From Sporomusa acidovorans (GTDB lineage: Bacteria > Bacillota > Negativicutes > Sporomusales > Sporomusaceae): 64,000 bases of DNA. This document shows, in pieces, positions 1 through 8,626 of the stretch; positions within the stretch are counted from its first letter, which is position 1, and each line of letters begins with the position of its first letter. The translations under genes were made by a program, and so were the position numbers. The DNA is taken from the NCBI RefSeq assembly GCF_900101845.1, contig NZ_FNAM01000017.1:45353-109352 (forward strand), read 5' to 3'. Below the pieces are notes generated by a model, which saw nothing but the letters and a program-made list of their open reading frames with translations, was not told the origin of the DNA and did no database searches.

Positions 1-4
1 TTTC

Positions 5-1219
5 TCACATGGTAATACGATGATAATGCTTTTTGCCTTTACGGATAATGAGACTATTATTATCAAAGAGATCGAGAGTCAACAGAAGGTCCGGATCAGT
101 TACCTTAGCATCACCAATATAAAGTCCGCCCTGCTGAATCAGCCGCCGCCCCTCGCTTTTAGAAGCAATGATGCCCGCACCTGCAAGAATATCAAGCAAT
201 CTGGATCCAAGTGAATCAGCAGTTATCGAGACAGTTGGCACATTATCAAAATTTCCATTGCCGCCAAACAGTGCTTCTGCAGCCTGTCTTGCTTTTTCCG
301 CTTCTTTCTGGCCGTGAATTAATTTCGTCACCTCAAAGGCTAACGTTTTTTTGGCGACATTAATTTCTTTATCCTGAAGGGCACCTAACCGCCTAACCTC
401 ACCCATAGGTAAAAAGGTAAGCAAGGCCAGACATTTTTCTACATCCTGATCGTCAACATTGCGCCAGTATTGGTAAAAATCGTAAGGTGAAGTTTTTTCG
501 GCATCCAGCCATAAGGCACCTTTTTCTGTTTTACCCATTTTTCGTCCATCACTCGTAGTTAATAAGGTAAAAGTTAGGCCGTAAGCCGGCTTACTTTCCT
601 TGCGCCGGATAAGATCGGCGCCAGCCAGTATGTTAGACCACTGGTCATCGCCTCCCATTTGCATGATACAATTGCACCGACGATTAAGCTCCAGAAAATC
701 ATAGCCCTGCATCAGCATGTAGTTAAATTCTAAAAAAGATAAGCCTTTTTCTAGTCTTTGTTTAAAGCATTCTGCCGTCAACATGCGATTAACGGAAAAG
801 TGCACGCCAATATCCCGAAGAAACTCTATATAATTTAGTCCTAATAACCAATCAGCATTATTGAGCATTAAGGCCTTGCCATCCGCAAAGTCTATAAACC
901 GCTGCATCTGTTTTTTAAAGCGTTCACCATTATGCCGGATATCTTCTAATGTTAACATTTTTCTCATGTCCGCTTTGCCGGAAGGATCTCCTACCATGGC
1001 CGTCCCGCCACCAATGAGACAAATAGGACGGTGCCCGGCTCGCTGCATATGAGCCATTACCATCATTCCCAGAAAATGTCCGACATGCAGGCTGTCAGCT
1101 GTAGGATCAAAACCGATATAAAAGGTAATTTTTTCTTTGGCCAATAGTTCCGCGATCTCTTCTTCATGCGTTAACTGTTGAACAAATCCCCGTTCTTTGA
1201 GAATATCTAATACAGACAT
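5..1219 (-). CDS. tyrS: Tyrosyl-tRNA synthetase
   Basis: Class I aminoacyl-tRNA synthetase that charges tRNA-Tyr in the cytoplasm. The HIGH-type motif HVGH is near residue 45, the second signature is the KMGKT form (after DGR) near 230, and an S4-like RNA-binding domain forms the last ~65 residues. I choose the ATG at 1219 (404 aa) because an AAGGAGG ribosome site lies just upstream, inside the longer reading frame that opens at 1237. The gene is intact to its stop. A T-box leader precedes it, so expression should respond to uncharged tRNA-Tyr. A degraded fragment of a second tyrS lies at about 33.0 kb. Family assignment is firm. Confidence 0.97.
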   Translation of the reverse strand: MSVLDILKERGFVQQLTHEEEIAELLAKEKITFYIGFDPTADSLHVGHFLGMMVMAHMQRAGHRPICLIGGGTAMVGDPSGKADMRKMLTLEDIRHNGERFKKQMQRFIDFADGKALMLNNADWLLGLNYIEFLRDIGVHFSVNRMLTAECFKQRLEKGLSFLEFNYMLMQGYDFLELNRRCNCIMQMGGDDQWSNILAGADLIRRKESKPAYGLTFTLLTTSDGRKMGKTEKGALWLDAEKTSPYDFYQYWRNVDDQDVEKCLALLTFLPMGEVRRLGALQDKEINVAKKTLAFEVTKLIHGQKEAEKARQAAEALFGGNGNFDNVPTVSITADSLGSRLLDILAGAGIIASKSEGRRLIQQGGLYIGDAKVTDPDLLLTLDLFDNNSLIIRKGKKHYHRITM

Positions 1220-1359
1220 AATTAAATCCTCCTTCATTGACCGGCTTCACCAAACCGGTAGGTATACAAAGTCTTAGGTCTCCCTCAGCCCCTGCTGAAG
1301 CCGACTGTGCTCTTCGAGGTATAATCATTATTCAGAGAAAGCTATACTTTTTCACTTGA

Positions 1360-1624
1360 AAATAAAACCCGCCCCTGGTCAGGGACGGATAGTAAACCCG
1401 TGGTACTACCTTGTTACCGCCATTAGCCACGCAAGCAAAGTTGGATACCTTTTTCCCAGCCATGTAACGACAATTTACCAGCCCGGCTTTACAATTTGCA
1501 CTTTGGCCTGCTTCTTAGCTTATTCAGCCAGCCTGCTTGCTAAGTTCACCAACCTTATATCCAAAAAACTACAGGATATCTAACTTACTTTTCCCCATAT
1601 ACATTAATATTGCATATTATATAC
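1360..1624 (-). promoter_or_regulatory. T-box leader of tyrS
   Basis: The minus strand carries a T-box core (GGTAGTACCACGG, about 1397-1410) followed by a GC-rich terminator hairpin with a T-run (about 1362-1390). This is the usual antiterminator/terminator switch read by uncharged tRNA. The transcript should start near 1624 from the promoter at 1631-1659. The specifier loop was not located base by base; tyrosine specificity is inferred from the gene. Confidence 0.9.
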
Positions 1625-1630
1625 TATTTT

Positions 1631-1659
1631 ACTATACCTGAATATAACCGGATTGTCAA
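1631..1659 (-). promoter_or_regulatory. Promoter of the tyrS leader
   Basis: Minus-strand TTGACA (1654-1659), a 17-base spacer and TATAGT (1631-1636): a near-consensus sigma-A promoter just upstream of the T-box leader. Confidence 0.8.
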
Positions 1660-1974
1660 TTTCAGCCACATACTCTCTCTACAACGTACTAAAGATTCTT
1701 ACAGGCGAGCGGCCTGTAGCAAAAACGAAAATCAAGCGCCAGCGTTGGAACGTTACTAACACTCTGACAAAAGAACATCTTGATTGAATTTCATATAAAT
1801 ATAGAAAATACGGCGTTTTAAGCCGCATTATAACATAACAAATTTATGATTGCAAACGTAAAGCAATACCTATCTGGACCTCTTTTATGATATAATGGTT
1901 AGCGAATCTAATCCTTTGCAATTGACTATGCACATTTACATGTAATAATATCGAATCGGTAAGGAGAGAAAAGT
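1660..1974. other. Intergenic region upstream of the PBP gene
   Basis: About 315 bases with no gene I can support. It holds a small hairpin (TACAGG/CCTGTA arms, about 1699-1718) and a plus-strand TATAAT near 1890 that could be the -10 of the downstream gene, but without a convincing -35. Nothing else is recognised. Confidence 0.4.
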
Positions 1975-4116
1975 ATGCAAGATAGAAAGAATGAGCACCA
2001 GAAAGATAGCCGGACACGCCGCTCCAAAAATACACGAACAATTACCGTTATTGCCGTTCTCGTGTTTTTGGTTATGCTGCTGGGAGCTGGTTTAGGCTTT
2101 TTAACTGCCAGTATAAATACCATGCCAAGCCTAAAGGGCGACATTCGTCCGGCTGTCTCTTCTCAAATCTTTGATGCAAACGGTAAATTGATTACCACCG
2201 TTCATTCTGTTGAAAATCGTTTACCAGCATCAATTAATAAAATACCTAAAAATCTTCAGCACGCCTTTATCGCAGCGGAAGACGCCCGCTTTTACCAACA
2301 CAGCGGTATTGATCCCCGCGGAATTTTGCGGGCTATCTGGTCAAATGTGACAGATCGGGGAATTTCAGAAGGCGGCAGTACGATCACACAACAACTGGCC
2401 AGAAATGCTTTGCTTTCCCAAGAACAAACACTCAAACGTAAAATCCAGGAGGCTTTTCTATCTTTACAAATTGAACATCAGTACAGTAAAGATGAAATTC
2501 TTGAAATGTACATGAATCAAATTTATTTTGGTCAGGGTGCGTATGGAGTTCAAACAGCGGCGCAAGTCTACTTTGGCAAAAATGTCGAAGATCTCAATTT
2601 AGCTGAATGTGCAATGATAGCAGGTATCCCTAAAAGCCCAAATTATTACTCACCTACAACTAATTTAAAAGCTGCCAGGGAACGGCAAGCCGTCGTACTT
2701 GAGCAAATGGTGAAATATGGCTATATTGATTCGGCTTCCGCCGCCAAGGCAAAAACAACCGAAATCAAGATTGCTCCCCGTCCGGCAGCCACTGCTTCAC
2801 CTGCTTCGTATTTTACCGACTATGTAATCCAATTACTTATTGACAAGTATGGGGCCGATGCCGTATATAAAGACGGCCTTAAAGTCTATACGTCATTGGA
2901 TTTGGAAATGCAAAATACTGCCGAACGTGCTCTGAAGCAGCTGCCAACAATACGCACTGATGAAAATGGCATCAAACAGCCCCAAGGCGCACTTGTTGCG
3001 ATTGATCCGCATACAGGCTATATTAAAGCAATGGTCGGCGGCCGTGGCAACGATCAGTTTAACCGGGCGGTTTTAGCGGTGCGGCAACCAGGTTCCGCAT
3101 TTAAACCTTTCGTCTATTTAGCTGCCATTGAAAGCGGATTTACACCAGCCAGTGTTATTGACGACAGCCCTGTCAGCTTTGGCAGTTGGTCGCCGGTAAA
3201 CTACGACAGGACATTCCACGGCCCTGTTACCATGCGTTCAGCACTTGAACAATCTCTCAATGTTGTGGCCGTTAAGCTGGCGCAACAAGTCGGCATTGAT
3301 AAGGCTTTATACTATGCCCAACAAATGGGCATCTCTACGCTGGTGCTTAATGGTGCGACAAATGATCGCAATTTAGCCATTTCTTTAGGCGGCCTTACCC
3401 ATGGAGTTACCCCGCTCGAACTTGCCAGTGCCTACGGGGTACTGGCAAATAACGGCGTTCGGGTTGAACCTACGGCCATTGTGAAAATTGTTGACCGCAA
3501 TGGCAAAGTAATTGAAGAGAATACCCCTAACGAAAAAGTTGTTGTCAACGAACGCAGTGCGTTCTTGCTTACCGATATGTTAAAGGGAGTTATGACTCGC
3601 GGTACAGGTACAGGTGCTTATTTTGGCCGCCCGGCTGCAGGTAAAACTGGCACGACCAGCGATAACAAAGATGCTTGGTTTGTTGGCTTTACACCTGATT
3701 TGGTGGCTGCGGTCTGGCTTGGCTGTGATAATCCGGAATACTTGCACGGTATTACCGGCGCTACAGTGCCCGCTAGTATTTGGAAAAGCTTTATGAATGG
3801 CGTTGCCGACAAATATGTAGCGCGTGATTTTGTAAGACCTTCCGGTATTGTGGCTGCCAGAGTCTCAGATAAAGACGGTCTCTTAGTTAATGATCCCAAT
3901 AATAAAGACGGGCATAATGAAATTTTCGTGGAGGGCACTCAGCCGAACAAACTTTCCACAGCTACAACAAAAGATGGCAAAGACAATAAGGATAATAAGG
4001 GTACTGATCCATCTGCAGAAAAAACTTTGCCGCCGCCGCCCTCCAAAGAAGATAGATCGACAATGCCGTCCCCTCCACCACCGCCACCTAAATCTAATGA
4101 TTCCAAGAAGAATTAA
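1975..4116 (+). CDS. Class A penicillin-binding protein (PBP1A type)
   Basis: Bifunctional peptidoglycan synthase anchored in the inner membrane. Seen in order: basic cytoplasmic N-terminus, one membrane span (about 22-44), a glycosyltransferase (GT51) domain with EDARFY near 101 and EGGSTITQQ near 131, then a transpeptidase domain with the active serine in GSAFKP near 374 and KTGTT near 557. The last ~70 residues are a Lys/Asp/Pro-rich tail with proline runs, variable in this family. An AGGAGAG site precedes the ATG and a strong terminator follows. It is monocistronic and divergent from tyrS. Length (713 aa) is normal. Confidence 0.95.
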   Translation: MQDRKNEHQKDSRTRRSKNTRTITVIAVLVFLVMLLGAGLGFLTASINTMPSLKGDIRPAVSSQIFDANGKLITTVHSVENRLPASINKIPKNLQHAFIAAEDARFYQHSGIDPRGILRAIWSNVTDRGISEGGSTITQQLARNALLSQEQTLKRKIQEAFLSLQIEHQYSKDEILEMYMNQIYFGQGAYGVQTAAQVYFGKNVEDLNLAECAMIAGIPKSPNYYSPTTNLKAARERQAVVLEQMVKYGYIDSASAAKAKTTEIKIAPRPAATASPASYFTDYVIQLLIDKYGADAVYKDGLKVYTSLDLEMQNTAERALKQLPTIRTDENGIKQPQGALVAIDPHTGYIKAMVGGRGNDQFNRAVLAVRQPGSAFKPFVYLAAIESGFTPASVIDDSPVSFGSWSPVNYDRTFHGPVTMRSALEQSLNVVAVKLAQQVGIDKALYYAQQMGISTLVLNGATNDRNLAISLGGLTHGVTPLELASAYGVLANNGVRVEPTAIVKIVDRNGKVIEENTPNEKVVVNERSAFLLTDMLKGVMTRGTGTGAYFGRPAAGKTGTTSDNKDAWFVGFTPDLVAAVWLGCDNPEYLHGITGATVPASIWKSFMNGVADKYVARDFVRPSGIVAARVSDKDGLLVNDPNNKDGHNEIFVEGTQPNKLSTATTKDGKDNKDNKGTDPSAEKTLPPPPSKEDRSTMPSPPPPPPKSNDSKKN

Positions 4117-4132
4117 AAATAATAGAATAAAA

Positions 4133-4163
4133 AACACGCGTAAAAAATACGCGTGTTTTTTTT
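4133..4163 (+). terminator. Rho-independent terminator after the PBP gene
   Basis: Inverted repeat with ACACGCGT/ACGCGTGT arms followed by a run of eight T, directly after the PBP stop codon. Confidence 0.9.
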
Positions 4164-4198
4164 CGTTTGTTTGCGCATATACATTACCATGGCCTTTA

Positions 4199-4312
4199 TT
4201 AACAAGTAATACTCGTATCCTCTTCACCCAGCCAGAATAAAAGGATTATAATAATAATAATGATTATCCAACTACCTCCAAAACCGCCACAACCGCCAAA
4301 TCCACGTGCCAT
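4199..4312 (-). CDS. YjcZ-like small sporulation peptide (copy 1)
   Basis: A 37-residue peptide that starts MARGFGGCGGFGG, then runs into eight consecutive isoleucines and a short hydrophobic stretch, ending in an acidic tail and a terminal cysteine. GGAGG lies seven bases before the ATG. The Gly/aromatic head followed by an Ile/Leu membrane-like segment is the pattern of the YjcZ family of sporulation-associated peptides; I assign it by pattern, not by search. A second copy lies about 170 bases upstream in the same direction. Function is unknown; insertion into a spore membrane or coat is inference. Confidence 0.75.
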   Translation of the reverse strand: MARGFGGCGGFGGSWIIIIIIIILLFWLGEEDTSITC

Positions 4313-4483
4313 TTATTTTTCCTCCTTCCCATCTTGTTAAAGAGATCCTTCTCTTCAATGCAATCTATGAACTTTACGTTTTATTGGTCACCTTCCGGAA
4401 ATCAACAATTTTAAGCTATATTTGAAGTATTGATACCCAGAAAGCACGAAACCCGTTTTCCGCATTTCCGATGTAAGTAGGAA

Positions 4484-4585
4484 TTATAAAGTAGTGTCAT
4501 CCCCTTCGAAGAAGAACAGTAGCAGAATAATGATGATAATCCAAATACCACCAAATCCGTGACCGCCAAATCCACAACGAGACAT
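4484..4585 (-). CDS. YjcZ-like small sporulation peptide (copy 2)
   Basis: A 33-residue paralogue of the peptide encoded at 4199-4312: MSRCGFGGHGFGG head, Trp, five isoleucines, Leu/Phe segment, acidic end. AGGAGG lies eight bases before the ATG. Both copies share spacing and direction, so they are a local duplication. The short length explains why length-filtered annotation would miss it. Confidence 0.75.
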   Translation of the reverse strand: MSRCGFGGHGFGGIWIIIIILLLFFFEGDDTTL

Positions 4586-4702
4586 TTAAACTACCTCCTT
4601 ACTTCTTATCATTCATGAAGGTGTAGCAAGCACCCGCCCTTCTACTTCAATATATACATTTTATCGAGGAAGTGTTACTGGCTTAACCGGACATTTGGTT
4701 TG

Positions 4703-5101
4703 CTAATCCTTGTTTACCTCAAATAATCTTCTAATCTGTTTAGGGGCATCCGCTGCCACTTTAACCGATTGCATAGTATTATTTATAACCTCAGTCATAT
4801 TGCGGATTTTATCCACTGTAGACGACATTGAGTCAATGCGCCTGTCCATGGAAAAATTGTCTGATGCCAAAGATAATAGGATTACCATAAGTTGAATATT
4901 AAGATTCGGATTTTGCATTACCTTTCTAAATAAAGCGGCAGGCCCTCGTGGGCTCGTGTTTTTCTGCGGTATTTTAGCAGGCGGGGCAGCAGGAGTTTTT
5001 TCCACTACTGGTTCTTTGCTTTCAGGATCTTGCTGGTTAATTTTCTCCGGCCTTTCTACAGGCGGCGCTCCTGTATTTTTATGATATTTCCGCACACGCA
5101 T
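4703..5101 (-). CDS. Hypothetical protein, Pro/Lys-rich N-terminus
   Basis: 132 residues, not recognised. The first ~65 residues are charged and proline-rich. Residues ~65-90 are moderately hydrophobic (core QLMVILLSL), and the end is an amphipathic helix-rich segment with an MSSTVDKIRNM stretch that could form a coiled coil. A GGTGG ribosome site precedes the ATG. It lies downstream of nothing obvious and divergent from the YbaB-like gene, inside a cluster of small sporulation-like genes. No signal peptide is seen. Confidence 0.6.
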   Translation of the reverse strand: MRVRKYHKNTGAPPVERPEKINQQDPESKEPVVEKTPAAPPAKIPQKNTSPRGPAALFRKVMQNPNLNIQLMVILLSLASDNFSMDRRIDSMSSTVDKIRNMTEVINNTMQSVKVAADAPKQIRRLFEVNKD

Positions 5102-5244
5102 ATGTCCACCACCTTTCTGTAATTCATTTTTCTACTCCCAATATATGAAATACACCCGGATTTGGTCTCTATTGCCTGTTTGGACACTCACAAATATTTG
5201 TTAAACTGAATAAATTAGATAGAAATATAGGAGGTGCATAACAA

Positions 5245-5565
5245 GTGTTTGAACAGTTTGGTAACATTATGGAAATAGTAAAAAAAGTTCAGCAAAACGT
5301 TGACACTGTACAAGAACAACTAAAACAGGAAAGAATTGAAGTGTCTAGTGGTGATGTTATTAAGATAACCGTTAATGGTCAGCAAGAACTTATTGCCATC
5401 CACTTAAACGGCAAATATTTAAGCACCGAAAATGCTGCTTTATTGCAAGACTTATTATTAGCTACCATAAATAATGCTTTAGCTAAATCCCGTGATTTAA
5501 ATCAAGCGGCAATGGGTAAACTTGCCAGTGATTTAAATCTGCCTAAAATTCCCGGCATGTTCTAA
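5245..5565 (+). CDS. YbaB/EbfC-family nucleoid-associated protein paralogue
   Basis: 106 residues with the YbaB/EbfC layout: N-terminal helix (EIVKKVQQNVDTVQEQL), a beta core with ITVNGQQEL, and a C-terminal helix with LLLATINNALAKS, ending KIPGMF. The family forms DNA-binding dimers. In Firmicutes the canonical copy sits with dnaX-recR. This one stands apart with a hypothetical partner gene, so it is probably a paralogue. The start is GTG with AGGAGGTG upstream. It is followed after 12 bases by the next gene, likely co-transcribed. Confidence 0.75.
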   Translation: MFEQFGNIMEIVKKVQQNVDTVQEQLKQERIEVSSGDVIKITVNGQQELIAIHLNGKYLSTENAALLQDLLLATINNALAKSRDLNQAAMGKLASDLNLPKIPGMF

Positions 5566-5577
5566 GGAGGCGGTTTT

Positions 5578-6171
5578 ATGCCGAATGACACCGATCATCT
5601 CGGGTCTTCGTCACTACTGAACTCAATAACCCGGATGCTAGACACTGGTATGCATACTGGTGCTGGACTTGACAACATTATAACTGTTTTATCACTGTTA
5701 TGCCTATTTTCAATAATGAACCGAAATCATGCCGGTAAAGATACCCCGCAAACTCAGCCGGCAACTGCCACTAACCCCTTACATAAATTGCTGGGTGATT
5801 TGACAAAAGGCAGTGACGGCGGCTTTACCCCAGACACACTGATGTCTCTTTTACCGCTGTTAAACAACCCGCAGCTTAAATCAAAACTTAATCCTGGTAC
5901 TATGTCTACTGTATTAGGTTTATTAAATAATCTTGGCAGTCTCGGAGGCGGCAGTCCCTCACCGGACAAGGATAAAGATAAGGCTAAAGCTGAACTTAAA
6001 CCTTCGCCGCCTACAGAAACTCCTCCACAACAAGAAACTGAGGCTCTCGCTCCCTCAACAAATGTTGCCCAACAAGTTCCGGTCGCCAAGCCTCCTCAGA
6101 CTAATGAGGAGGCAGAAGAAGCAGAAACGAAAAACCATAGCCGTTATTTAAATTGGAAAAATAATTTTTAA
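5578..6171 (+). CDS. Hypothetical Gly/Pro-rich protein
   Basis: 197 residues, not recognised. There is a helical N-terminal third with a hydrophobic patch (NIITVLSLLCLFSIM, about 38-52) and a middle with leucine-rich LMSLLPLLNN and LGLLNNLGSLGG segments. The tail is low-complexity and Pro/Glu/Lys-rich. GGAGG precedes the ATG, and the gene sits 12 bases after the YbaB-like gene, so the two form an operon. Composition resembles spore-coat or surface-associated accessory proteins, but that is inference only. Confidence 0.6.
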   Translation: MPNDTDHLGSSSLLNSITRMLDTGMHTGAGLDNIITVLSLLCLFSIMNRNHAGKDTPQTQPATATNPLHKLLGDLTKGSDGGFTPDTLMSLLPLLNNPQLKSKLNPGTMSTVLGLLNNLGSLGGGSPSPDKDKDKAKAELKPSPPTETPPQQETEALAPSTNVAQQVPVAKPPQTNEEAEEAETKNHSRYLNWKNNF

Positions 6172-6225
6172 CCAAAACAAGGGTCCGCTTCTATTAAAGC
6201 GGACCCTTGTTTTGGTTAATTTTTT
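6170..6225. terminator. Bidirectional terminator
   Basis: Near-perfect 20-base inverted repeat (6170-6190 against 6197-6217) with A- and T-rich flanks, placed between the convergent hypothetical gene and mutS2, so it can end both transcripts. Confidence 0.9.
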
Positions 6226-6245
6226 ACGTATACGTATACGACAAT

Positions 6246-8606
6246 CTAAGCCAATCTGGCGACAGTGGCACCGGTGCCACCCTCATTAAGGTCGGCAATT
6301 CGTATTCCTTTTATGTGCGAATGGTTTTCAAGATATGATTTAACTCCCTTTCGTAAAGCCCCTGTTCCTTTACCATGGATGATCAGCACTTCGTTTAAAC
6401 CAGATAGCACTGCATCATCAATATATTTATCAAGGAGCACTTCTGCTTCTTCAATTGTCATACCGCGAATATCAATTTGCCTTGCTACGGAATCGGTTCT
6501 TACCATACTTACATGTTTGGTTACCGGCTGGTTTTTGGGTTTGCCTGACTCGGCCAATAATCGGCAAGCAGATACTGCTACCGTTAATTTTAGAACTCCA
6601 AGCTGTACAGTTACATCGGTGCCATTGACAGCCAGCACCTCCCCCTTTTGTTTCACTGTCGTAACATAAACAGTCATGCCTGGTTTAAGTGCTTCTGCGG
6701 ATAACTCGGCACCGGCTGCTTGATCTGTGATGGCAAGTCCGTTTATTTCTGTATTGCTGGCCCGCAACTTCTGCCGGGCATGTTCAATAGCCTGCTGTCT
6801 TTCACGGCTATTATGCTCAGAAAATTGCTCTTTCAGCTCACTAATTATCTCTTCAGCATTACGCCGGGCCTGGCGAATAACGGCGGCGGCCTCTTCCTGA
6901 GCCTTTATCAATACCGCATTCTTTTTTTCCGCAACAGCCCGTTCATCGGCCAATACTTTTTCTTTTACTCTACCCATTTCCTGTTCTAAACGACTTAGCT
7001 CATCCAAACGTGAACTATATGCTTTTTTCTGATCTTCCAACGCCCGCAAAACCGTTTCAAAATCTGCATGTTCTTTATGAATTAACGCTTTTGCGCGCTC
7101 AATAATTTTAGCGGATAAGCCCAGGCGCTGGCTGATGGCAAATGCATTGCTGCTGCCGGGTATCCCAATCAGCAGCCGATAGGTTGGCCGCAGGGTTTGT
7201 ATATCAAATTCTACGCTGGCATTCTCAATGCCCTCGCGGGAATAGGCAAATGTTTTTAACTCACTATAATGTGTAGTGGCGATAGTTTTCGCCCCAACTG
7301 TATGAATGTGTTCCAAAATTGACATGGCCAAAGCCGCCCCTTCGCTGGGGTCGGTCCCTGCACCTATTTCATCAATGAGAACTAAATCGTCCGCGCCTAT
7401 TTTCTTTAAAATTCCTACCAGGTTAGTCATATGACCGGAAAACGTGCTCAAACTCTGCTCAATACTCTGCTCATCCCCTATATCGGCAAAGATATTGCCA
7501 ATAATCGGCATCTCAGAATCAGGCGCAGCGGGGATAAATAAACCTGCTTGCGTCATAAGGGCAAACAAACCTACCGTTTTAAGTGTTACCGTTTTCCCAC
7601 CGGTATTCGGACCGGTAATCAGTAAAGTAGTAAAGTGGCGCCCAAGCTGTACGTCTATTGGCACCACATGTTCAGCAGGGATCAGCGGATGTCTGGCTTG
7701 GATAAGATTTACAAAACCTTGTTGACTAATAATTGGCTGAGTAGCTCTCATATCAATACTTAGTTTAGCTTTAGCAAAAACAAAATCCAGCTGAGCCAAA
7801 ATTACAAGGTTTTCCCCTAGAGGTTCCGCCACTTGGGCAATTTGACCGGTTACTACTGTTAAAATCCGTTCAATCTCATGCTTTTCGGCAGTTATGAGTT
7901 GTTTAATATCATTATTTAAGTTCACAATAGCCATTGGCTCGATGAATAAAGTGGCGCCACTAGCCGATTGATCATGCACAATACCGGGAAAATTATTGCG
8001 ATATTCCTGTTTAATGGGAATAACATAGCGGTCACCACGCATAGTAACAAGTGCATCTTGAAAATACTTCTGATATTCACCAGAACGTAAAATGTTGTCC
8101 AATTTTTCTTTTACCCGGCTTTGGGCCTGCTTAATTTCCCGTCTGAGCTTGAGCAGTTCACTGCTGGCGTCGTCGCGGATAACGCCCTGTTCGTTAACAA
8201 TCGCCTCAATGACTGTTTCAATATTTCTTAATACCATAATTTGACTGGCACGCAAAGCCAAAAGCGGTGCTTCAATAGATAAATCAGCGAAGAAGGCTTT
8301 TATCCTTCTAGCAGCATATAACGTACTGGCCACAGCTAAAAGTTCATGCGGCTCTAAAATAGCACCAAGTTCAGCTTTTTTTAGCGTAGAGCGCACATCC
8401 CGAATTCCGCCAAGCGGTACTGTCGCAATATGATTCAATATCCCGCGAGCTTCAGCCGTTTCGGCAAGGCGCTTTTGTACTTGCTGCGCCTCGCTTACCG
8501 GTACCAGTTCATGGGCAAGTTCCCTGCCCATAACTGAACCTGTACGCGCTGCAAGCATATCACGGATTTTATCGTATTCCAAGGTTGATAATACGGCTGC
8601 TTCCAT
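6246..8606 (-). CDS. mutS2: Endonuclease MutS2
   Basis: Homologue of the MutS ATPase without the mismatch-recognition domain, 786 aa as usual. Seen: an N-terminal core and clamp region, Walker A GPNTGGKT near 332, Walker B with the DEIGAGTDP signature near 410, and a long charged coiled-coil segment (about 510-620). A C-terminal Smr nuclease domain (DIRGMTIEEAE then IIHGKGTGALR) follows. In Firmicutes MutS2 limits recombination and helps split collided ribosomes; which role dominates here cannot be read from sequence. A GGAGAG site precedes the ATG. It follows the U32 gene by 20 bases, likely in one operon. Confidence 0.97.
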   Translation of the reverse strand: MEAAVLSTLEYDKIRDMLAARTGSVMGRELAHELVPVSEAQQVQKRLAETAEARGILNHIATVPLGGIRDVRSTLKKAELGAILEPHELLAVASTLYAARRIKAFFADLSIEAPLLALRASQIMVLRNIETVIEAIVNEQGVIRDDASSELLKLRREIKQAQSRVKEKLDNILRSGEYQKYFQDALVTMRGDRYVIPIKQEYRNNFPGIVHDQSASGATLFIEPMAIVNLNNDIKQLITAEKHEIERILTVVTGQIAQVAEPLGENLVILAQLDFVFAKAKLSIDMRATQPIISQQGFVNLIQARHPLIPAEHVVPIDVQLGRHFTTLLITGPNTGGKTVTLKTVGLFALMTQAGLFIPAAPDSEMPIIGNIFADIGDEQSIEQSLSTFSGHMTNLVGILKKIGADDLVLIDEIGAGTDPSEGAALAMSILEHIHTVGAKTIATTHYSELKTFAYSREGIENASVEFDIQTLRPTYRLLIGIPGSSNAFAISQRLGLSAKIIERAKALIHKEHADFETVLRALEDQKKAYSSRLDELSRLEQEMGRVKEKVLADERAVAEKKNAVLIKAQEEAAAVIRQARRNAEEIISELKEQFSEHNSRERQQAIEHARQKLRASNTEINGLAITDQAAGAELSAEALKPGMTVYVTTVKQKGEVLAVNGTDVTVQLGVLKLTVAVSACRLLAESGKPKNQPVTKHVSMVRTDSVARQIDIRGMTIEEAEVLLDKYIDDAVLSGLNEVLIIHGKGTGALRKGVKSYLENHSHIKGIRIADLNEGGTGATVARLA

Positions 8607-8626
8607 GTAATTTCTCTCCTAATTAA

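Noticed and set aside
1356..1583. Plus-strand 75-codon ORF
   Set aside because: It is antisense to the tyrS T-box leader and has no ribosome site or family features.
6226..6242. Alternating CGTATACGTATACG palindrome
   Set aside because: Short, next to a terminator, no repeat elsewhere seen; probably incidental.
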